DNA from: CAYRMV01 sp964425255
Lineage (GTDB): Bacteria; Bacteroidota; Bacteroidia; Flavobacteriales_D; Crocinitomicaceae
DNA length: 18,940 nucleotides
Assembly: GCA_964425255.1 (NCBI GenBank)
Contig: CAYRMV010000060.1
Location: 1-18,940 of the forward strand
Direction of reading: 5' to 3'
Shown: positions 13,709-18,940 of the stretch, in pieces
Position numbering within the stretch: position 1 is the stretch's first letter
How the letters are laid out: every line of letters starts with the position of its first letter
Translations under genes and position numbers: made by a program
The notes under the pieces: model-generated
What the model was told of the DNA's origin: nothing
Seen by the model: the letters and a program-made list of their open reading frames with translations, nothing else
The model's database searches: none

Positions 13709-15661
13709 CTATGCGTCAATTTTAGCGTATTTCGCATTTTTTTCAATGAATTCTCGTCTTGGTGGAACTTCGTCTCCCATCAACATAGAGAAGATTTGAT
13801 CACATTCAGCTGCATTTTCAATGGTTACTTGACGAAGAGTTCTTCCTTCTGGATTCATCGTCGTTTCCCATAATTGCTCTGCGTTCATCTCACCCAAACC
13901 TTTGTATCGTTGAACGTTAACAGATGATTCGGCTCCAGCACCTTTTAATTCTTGAATCAAACGATCGCGTTGATCTTCATTCCATGCATAATTTGATTTT
14001 CCTCCTTTTTTCACTTGGTAAAGTGGAGGAGTAGCGATGTAAACGTATCCTTTTTCAATCAATTCTTTCATGTAACGGAACAAGAAAGTCAAAATCAAGG
14101 TTTCAATGTGCGATCCATCCACGTCGGCATCACACATGATGATGATTTTGTGGTAGCGTAACTTTTCTAGATTTAATGCCTTTGAATCTTCTTCTGTTCC
14201 AATACGAACACCCAACGCAGTGTAAATATTCTTGATTTCTTCGTTTTCGAAGATCTTGTGTTGCATTGCTTTTTCCACGTTCAAAATCTTACCTCGTAAA
14301 GGCATGATCGCTTGAAAATGTCGGTCACGACCCTGTTTTGCTGTTCCACCCGCCGAATCTCCCTCGACAAAGTAAATCTCACAAGCAGCAGGGTCTTTTT
14401 CGGAACAGTCAGCCAATTTTCCAGGTAATCCAGAACCAGTTAAAACATTTTTACGTTGAACCATTTCACGTGCTTTACGCGCAGCATGACGTGCACGCGC
14501 AGCTAAAATCACTTTTTCAACGATTAACTTAGCTTCATTAGGATGCTCCTCTAAGTAAATAGCTAACATTTCTGAAACCGCTTGCGATACCGGAGCAGTT
14601 ACCTCACGGTTACCTAATTTCGTTTTTGTTTGCCCTTCGAATTGAGGTTCTTGCACTTTAACAGAAACCACAGCCGTCAAACCTTCCCGGAAGTCGTCAC
14701 CATCAATTTCGATTTTTTCTTTCGCTAAAATCCCAGAATCTTGTGCGTATTTTTTCAAGGTATTGGTCAAACCACGACGGAAACCACTTAAATGCGTTCC
14801 TCCTTCGTGCGTGTTGATGTTGTTCACATACGCTTGAATGTTTTCTGTGTAAGAAGTGTTATACGTCAATGAAACTTCAACTGGAATTCCCTCACGTTCT
14901 CCTTCGAAGTAAATCACATCTTGAATCAAGCGTTCGCGGTTACGATCCAAGTATTGAGCAAATTCTTTCAAACCACCCTCAGAGAAGAATTTATTGGAAA
15001 CAAATTCGCCTTTCTCGTTTTGTGAGCGTTTGTCTGTTAAAATGATGGTAATTCCTTTGTTCAAGAAAGCCAATTCACGCATACGAGCTGCTAACGTATC
15101 GTAGTTGTATTCAGTGAATTCAAAAATCGTGTTATCTGGTTTGAAAGTAACAATTGTTCCTGTTTTGTCAGATTCACCCACTACTTTTACTTCGTACAAC
15201 GGTTTACCGATGCTATATTCTTGTTGAAATACTTTCCCTTCGCGGTGCACTTCTGCTTTTAAATGAATGGACAAGGCATTCACACACGAAACACCAACTC
15301 CGTGAAGACCACCCGAAACTTTGTACGTGTCTTTGTCAAATTTACCACCAGCATGCAAAACCGTCATAACGATTTCGAGGGCAGATTTTTTTTCTTTGGT
15401 GTGAATGGCAGTTGGAATACCACGACCATTATCGCTGACCGTGATGGAATTGTCTTCGTTGATAAAAACTTCTATGTGGTCACAGTATCCTGCTAACGCC
15501 TCGTCGATGGAGTTATCCACAACTTCATATACCAAGTGATGCAACCCTTTGATTCCGACATCACCAATGTACATGGCAGGACGTTTACGAACCGCTTCTA
15601 ACCCCTCTAAAATCTGGATGTTATCCGCCGAATACTCGTTATTTTTAATTTCTTCACTCAT
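13709..15661 (-). CDS. gyrB: DNA gyrase subunit B
   Basis: GyrB is the ATPase subunit of gyrase, which introduces negative supercoils with GyrA. The 650-residue protein has all parts in order. The GHKL ATPase domain holds EGLEAVRKRPAMYIGD, E46 in YEVVDNSIDEAL, DNGRGIP (77-83) and GGLHGVGVSCVNAL. The transducer domain holds the QTK loop (344-346). The TOPRIM domain has EGDSAGGTAKQGRDR (E433) and DADVDGSH (D511, D513). The C-terminal signature is QRYKGLGEMNAEQLWETTM. It lacks the long insert of enterobacterial GyrB, as usual in this phylum. ATG 15661 (MSEEIKNNEYSADNIQILEG) is preferred to 15700, because the promoter box overlaps the longer start. gyrA is not in the window. Confidence 0.97.
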   Translation of the reverse strand: MSEEIKNNEYSADNIQILEGLEAVRKRPAMYIGDVGIKGLHHLVYEVVDNSIDEALAGYCDHIEVFINEDNSITVSDNGRGIPTAIHTKEKKSALEIVMTVLHAGGKFDKDTYKVSGGLHGVGVSCVNALSIHLKAEVHREGKVFQQEYSIGKPLYEVKVVGESDKTGTIVTFKPDNTIFEFTEYNYDTLAARMRELAFLNKGITIILTDKRSQNEKGEFVSNKFFSEGGLKEFAQYLDRNRERLIQDVIYFEGEREGIPVEVSLTYNTSYTENIQAYVNNINTHEGGTHLSGFRRGLTNTLKKYAQDSGILAKEKIEIDGDDFREGLTAVVSVKVQEPQFEGQTKTKLGNREVTAPVSQAVSEMLAIYLEEHPNEAKLIVEKVILAARARHAARKAREMVQRKNVLTGSGLPGKLADCSEKDPAACEIYFVEGDSAGGTAKQGRDRHFQAIMPLRGKILNVEKAMQHKIFENEEIKNIYTALGVRIGTEEDSKALNLEKLRYHKIIIMCDADVDGSHIETLILTFLFRYMKELIEKGYVYIATPPLYQVKKGGKSNYAWNEDQRDRLIQELKGAGAESSVNVQRYKGLGEMNAEQLWETTMNPEGRTLRQVTIENAAECDQIFSMLMGDEVPPRREFIEKNAKYAKIDA

Positions 15662-15699
15662 AGTATTTTCCTTTGAAAATTCAATTTTTGCTGAACCCA

Positions 15700-15707
15700 C
15701 AAAAATA
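15700..15707 (-). promoter_or_regulatory. -7 promoter element of gyrB
   Basis: TATTTTTG on the - strand matches TAnnTTTG. Transcription would start near 15693, leaving a leader of about 30 bases, and this supports the ATG at 15661 as the true start. Confidence 0.65.
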
Positions 15708-15838
15708 CGAAATTTAGAGTGAAAATGAAAGTTTGTTTTCGGGTTTAACAGGTTTTTATCAACATCTTTTCAACGGAAATGATCGAGTTGGTTCAGGTAA
15801 AGAATTATCGTTTTTAATTTTGAATATTTGGATCCATT

Positions 15839-16303
15839 TCAACTCTTTTTCGTGAAATCAACATCATTTTCTGTCAAAAAGATAGCTGTAATTTCTGTTG
15901 GATTTCCTACTGCTTGTAGGTTTACCAAATCGGGGTCGTCTTGAAGTTCAGCTCGAAATTCTTGTTCGGTAGATACATTTCCTAGAATGATCCATGGTTT
16001 TCCAAAAGCGGTTTCCACATAAAAGATCTTCAGTTCTATTTTTCCATTATCGGCGTAGAGTTTATCTCCCATGGGATAGCCTTGAAATTCTCCAATGAAA
16101 TCGAAATGAATATGCTCACTCGAATTTTCCATGTGCGCGATTTGTTTCAACAAAGATTTTCGTTGTTCTTGTTCTCTGTTTTCAGCTAAATCAGCTTGTT
16201 TTTGGGATACATTTGAATATGTTGGTCGGATTGTTCGAAGCAAATAATGCTTGTTTTCATGAGTGGATTTGTACAGACTAAAAATGGTTTGTTCGCTTGC
16301 CAT
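15839..16303 (-). CDS. Hypothetical protein, 154 residues
   Basis: No family recognised. It has no signal peptide or membrane segment and is rich in charged residues, so it is probably cytosolic. The first half is helical with many Gln/Glu/Lys (QKQADLAENREQEQRKSLLK). The second half looks beta-rich (HIHFDFIGEFQGYPMGDKLY, then IELKIFYVETAFGKPWIILG) and ends in acidic and lysine-rich stretches. Codon use is like the neighbouring housekeeping genes, so it is likely a real chromosomal gene and not recent cargo. It lies between gyrB and the peroxidase gene on the same strand, with 131 bases of promoter/leader space before the gyrB box and a weak hairpin upstream. Confidence 0.7.
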   Translation of the reverse strand: MASEQTIFSLYKSTHENKHYLLRTIRPTYSNVSQKQADLAENREQEQRKSLLKQIAHMENSSEHIHFDFIGEFQGYPMGDKLYADNGKIELKIFYVETAFGKPWIILGNVSTEQEFRAELQDDPDLVNLQAVGNPTEITAIFLTENDVDFTKKS

Positions 16304-16338
16304 GTGTGGAAAATTTCATCTCAAATGTTTTTCAAAAC

Positions 16339-16383
16339 AAAAAAACTGTTCCCACAATGCATAAAACAGAGTAAAAACAGTCT
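16339..16383 (-). terminator. Weak candidate terminator of the peroxidase gene
   Basis: On the - strand ACTGTT and AACAGT pair across a long loop, with a shorter alternative stem CTGTT/AACAG inside, and seven T follow the right arm. The long loop makes this a weak call. Confidence 0.4.
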
Positions 16384-16404
16384 TTTCTATTTTCTAGTTG
16401 AATG

Positions 16405-16989
16405 TTACTTTTCAATCCATTGGATGATTTCTGCATCCATGGGGTTGGTTCTTGGGTCGATTACTTTTTCCAAGAATCCTTGTTCGTTAATTAAATACTT
16501 TTGAAAGTTCCAACTAACTTTGCTGTCTGAATGTCCGTTTTGGGCTTTTTCGGTTAAAAAATGATACAAAGGCGCCATGTCTGAACCTTTTACCGAAATT
16601 TTTGCCATCATGGGAAAACTCACGCCGTAGTTTTTCTCACAAAAAGCAGCAATATCCTCGTTCGAACCTGGTTCTTGACTCATGAAATCATTGGCAGGGA
16701 AACCAATAATCACGAAGTTTTGGTCTTTGTATTTTTGATATAAAGCCTCTAAATCCTTGTATTGAGGTGTTAATCCACATTTTGATGCGGTATTTACCAC
16801 CATGATTTTCTTCCCTTTCAATTCTGTAAATGAAAAGGTTTTCCCATCGATGGTTTCAACCGTAAAATCATAAATCGGTTTGGCATCCATCGAAACTTCG
16901 GTGTCTGCTTTTTTCTTTTTCTCTTTTTTGTTTTGTGCACATGCCACTGTGGCGATGCTAAGTGCTAAAATACAGGCTACTAATTTCAT
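16405..16989 (-). CDS. Exported glutathione peroxidase-like thiol peroxidase
   Basis: The 194-residue protein has an N-terminal export signal MKLVACILALSIATVACAQN. Cleavage could be by signal peptidase II at C17 or after ACA. A lysine-rich linker and a thioredoxin-fold GPX domain (about 38-192) follow. C71 in NTASKCGLTPQY is the peroxidatic cysteine, C117 in AAFCEKN matches the resolving cysteine of thioredoxin-dependent GPX enzymes, and W160-N161 (WNFQKY) belong to the catalytic tetrad. The tetrad glutamine in the usual FPCNQF is replaced: here FPANDF, with D101. It is a cysteine, not selenocysteine, enzyme and probably uses thioredoxin-like donors to reduce peroxides in the envelope. ATG 16989 gives the signal peptide. 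It starts 41 bases after mnmD. Confidence 0.9.
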   Translation of the reverse strand: MKLVACILALSIATVACAQNKKEKKKKADTEVSMDAKPIYDFTVETIDGKTFSFTELKGKKIMVVNTASKCGLTPQYKDLEALYQKYKDQNFVIIGFPANDFMSQEPGSNEDIAAFCEKNYGVSFPMMAKISVKGSDMAPLYHFLTEKAQNGHSDSKVSWNFQKYLINEQGFLEKVIDPRTNPMDAEIIQWIEK

Positions 16990-17030
16990 TTGATTTGTTT
17001 TTTTGTTTAACAATTGTTTTTGGGTTTTGT

Positions 17031-17693
17031 TTATCGTTTCCAAGCGCGGGTCATTTCTCGCTTTCCTGGAGGACCTGGTAATGCTTCGATTTCAAAACCT
17101 GCTTCTTTCATGTTTCTTTTTACTTGTCCTTTAGCACAATACGTAACTAGACAGCCTGTTGGTTTTAAAAAGTCAAACATTTTTCTAAAAATGCTTGTTT
17201 CCCACAGTTCTTCTTGTACCCGAGGACCAAAGGCGTCGAAATAAATCAAATCGATGCTGGCTGGTAAAGTTTGAAAGTGTTGAAGCGTTGTTTTCCATTT
17301 TGTTAGTGAAAAAAAAGGTGAAATGGCGATTTCTTCGTTCCAATTAGACTGGTAAATTTTTGAATAGATGTTTTCATGTTCAGGGAACAATTGCGCATAA
17401 TTCAAGGCAATCATTTCATCTGAATCAATAGGAAAAGCTTCAATTCCTTGGTAATGAATGTGTCGTTTTTTCTCTTCGTTGGCGATGGCAGTCAACCAGG
17501 CATTTAATCCCGTACCAAAGCCGACTTCTAAAATATGGATGGAATCATGTGTTTCGAATTGACGTAAGCCTGCTTGAATAAAAACATGTTCAGCTTCTTG
17601 TTTGGCCCCGTGGTGAGAATGATAATTTTCGTTCCATTCGGGAATGTGAATGGTTTTTGAACCATCAGCCGTTTCGATTATTTCACGTTTCAT
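17031..17693 (-). CDS. mnmD: tRNA 5-methylaminomethyl-2-thiouridine methyltransferase MnmD
   Basis: MnmD is the stand-alone form of the MnmC methyltransferase half. It uses SAM for the last step of mnm5(s2)U34 synthesis in the wobble position of some tRNAs. The 220-residue protein has the family's start (ETADGSKTIHIPEWNENYHS) and HHGAKQEAEHVF. The SAM loop is EVGFGTGLNA (56-65), followed by the acidic strand-2 end (GIEAFP). The motif YFDAFGP (151-157) and the typical ending LPGPPGKREMTRA are also present. The FAD-dependent oxidase half of MnmC is absent, as usual in Bacteroidota. ATG 17693 was chosen because a promoter box lies 7 bases before it. It is divergent from dnaB and probably co-transcribed with the peroxidase gene. 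Confidence 0.93.
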   Translation of the reverse strand: MKREIIETADGSKTIHIPEWNENYHSHHGAKQEAEHVFIQAGLRQFETHDSIHILEVGFGTGLNAWLTAIANEEKKRHIHYQGIEAFPIDSDEMIALNYAQLFPEHENIYSKIYQSNWNEEIAISPFFSLTKWKTTLQHFQTLPASIDLIYFDAFGPRVQEELWETSIFRKMFDFLKPTGCLVTYCAKGQVKRNMKEAGFEIEALPGPPGKREMTRAWKR

Positions 17694-17700
17694 TTGGTTG

Positions 17701-17708
17701 CAAAGGTA
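17701..17708 (-). promoter_or_regulatory. -7 promoter element of mnmD
   Basis: TACCTTTG on the - strand ends 7 bases before the mnmD ATG, so the mRNA leader would be at most a few bases. A TTG at 17725-17727 is 16 bases upstream, near the -33 position. Confidence 0.65.
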
Positions 17709-17788
17709 ATTGAATTGGGTGAAACAAGGAATCTTTTTTATGTTCATAAAAAGCACGACATTCATTTTTCAATCCATGAAATCTTGCC

Positions 17789-17796
17789 TATCTTTG
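17789..17796 (+). promoter_or_regulatory. -7 promoter element of dnaB
   Basis: TATCTTTG matches TAnnTTTG and ends 4 bases before the dnaB ATG at 17801. The same 4-base spacing is seen for the histidine kinase gene. A leaderless transcript is predicted. Confidence 0.6.
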
Positions 17797-17800
17797 TTGA

Positions 17801-18940
17801 ATGGAAAATCAATCAGAAAACACCAAACGAACCATTGGTCGTCCGAAATTGGCTTCAAATCTTATTGCTGGAGAACTTGGAAAAGTTCCACCTCAGGCTG
17901 TCGATTTGGAACAAGCTGTTTTGGGTGCGATGATGCTAGAAAAAAATGCAGTCAACGACACGATTGATATCCTGACTCCAGCGAGTTTTTATGATCCAAA
18001 ACATACCTATATTTACAAAGCAATTCGAGAACTTTTCGGTCATTCGGAACCGATCGACTTGTTAACGGTCACCAATAAATTGCGTCAAAATGGGGAACTT
18101 GAAATGGCTGGAGGAGCCGTGTATATTTCCCAGTTAACACATCGGGTTGCTTCAGCTGCTCACGCAGAATATCACGCTCGAATCATTTCACAAAAATTTA
18201 TCCAACGCGAAATCATTCGGATGTGTTCAGATGTACTCAAAGAGGCATACGACGAAACGACAGATGTTTTTGATTTACTTGGAAAAGCGGAAAAAGATTT
18301 GTTTGCCATCGCAGAAAACAACATGAAAAAAAATGTTGATGTGATGCAAAATGTAGTTCGTGAAGCGATTCAAGAAATTGAAAAAGCTTCCAAAAACTCG
18401 GATGGAATTTCGGGTGTACCAACTGGATTCCGTGCTTTGGATAAATTGACTTCCGGCTGGCAACGTTCGGATATGATCGTAATTGCTGCTCGTCCCGCAA
18501 TGGGAAAAACAGCGTTCGTCCTTTCCATGGCTCGAAATACGGCCGTTGATCATGGCATGGGAGTGGCAATTTTCTCTTTGGAGATGTCTTCCGTTCAGTT
18601 GGTGAAACGTTTGATCTCATCTGAATCGCGCATTAGTGCAGAGAAATTGCGTAAAGGAGATTTGCAAGACCACGAATTTGAACAATTACATTCCCGAATT
18701 TCTAAGTTGGCAACTGCTCCGATTTACATAGATGATACACCTGGAATTAGTATTTTCGATTTACGTGCAAAATGCCGTCGTTTAAAAATGCAATACGACA
18801 TTCAGATGGTGATTATCGATTATTTGCAGTTGATGACTGCCGGTGGAGGTAAAGGACCCGGAAATAGAGAGCAAGAGATTTCATCGATTTCTCGTTCCAT
18901 TAAGGAAATTGCAAAAGAATTAAACGTCCCTGTCATTGCA
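17801..18940 (+). CDS. dnaB: Replicative DNA helicase DnaB, 3' end outside window
   Basis: DnaB is the hexameric 5'-3' helicase of the replication fork and interacts with primase. The 380 visible residues contain a variable N-terminus, then the N-terminal helical domain (about 30-130) opening with PPQAVDLEQAVLGAMML. A linker helix (about 180-200) follows. The RecA-like ATPase domain has the start GVPTGFRALDKLTSGWQ, Walker A ARPAMGKTAF (230-239), the catalytic region FSLEMSS and Walker B MVIIDYLQLM (D340). The family is about 470-520 residues long, so roughly 100-140 codons lie beyond the edge, with motifs H4 and the arginine finger. No intein is visible in this part. Confidence 0.96.
   Translation, partial: MENQSENTKRTIGRPKLASNLIAGELGKVPPQAVDLEQAVLGAMMLEKNAVNDTIDILTPASFYDPKHTYIYKAIRELFGHSEPIDLLTVTNKLRQNGELEMAGGAVYISQLTHRVASAAHAEYHARIISQKFIQREIIRMCSDVLKEAYDETTDVFDLLGKAEKDLFAIAENNMKKNVDVMQNVVREAIQEIEKASKNSDGISGVPTGFRALDKLTSGWQRSDMIVIAARPAMGKTAFVLSMARNTAVDHGMGVAIFSLEMSSVQLVKRLISSESRISAEKLRKGDLQDHEFEQLHSRISKLATAPIYIDDTPGISIFDLRAKCRRLKMQYDIQMVIIDYLQLMTAGGGKGPGNREQEISSISRSIKEIAKELNVPVIA

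Noticed and set aside
15745..15760. TTATCAACA upstream of gyrB as a DnaA box and origin signal
   Set aside because: Only one copy with one mismatch to TTATCCACA, no cluster, no AT-rich unwinding repeats and no dnaA nearby.

Overview
The window looks like chromosomal DNA of a member of the Bacteroidota, probably Flavobacteriales. The evidence is low-GC coding sequence with A-rich rather than Shine-Dalgarno leaders, eight good matches to the Bacteroidota housekeeping -7 promoter element TAnnTTTG just upstream of genes, a bS16 protein with a long acidic tail, several lipoproteins, and protein sequences typical of that phylum. No tRNA, rRNA, CRISPR array, integrase or transposase was seen.

Left part (1-7160, all + strand): the 3' two thirds of htpG (preceded by a GC-rich tail that does not match the rest), its terminator, a membrane-anchored TerB/J-domain protein, a persulfide dioxygenase with two rhodanese domains followed by a DUF983 protein, the translation cluster rpsP-rimM-trmN6, and a two-gene unit of a membrane-anchored HMA-like protein and a truncated-haemoglobin lipoprotein.

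Middle (7182-9768): an AT-rich accessory island lies between the convergent globin and ychF genes. It is bounded by two copies, in direct orientation, of a 38-nt terminator hairpin differing at one base. On the - strand it carries two lipoprotein genes and two broken modules that share a 24-bp repeat. One of these modules looks like a polymorphic-toxin C-terminus broken by a one-base slip in a poly-A run, with a lipoprotein directly behind it in the position of an immunity gene. A GC-richer, strongly foldable element sits at the upstream repeat. This island is the most unusual part of the window.

Right part (9788-18940): ychF and an M28 metallopeptidase (divergent), an orphan HisKA_2-type sensor kinase, gyrB, a hypothetical protein, a glutathione-peroxidase-like exported protein, mnmD, and divergently the first 380 codons of dnaB, cut by the window end. 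Several promoters here lie so close to the ATG that leaderless transcripts are predicted.
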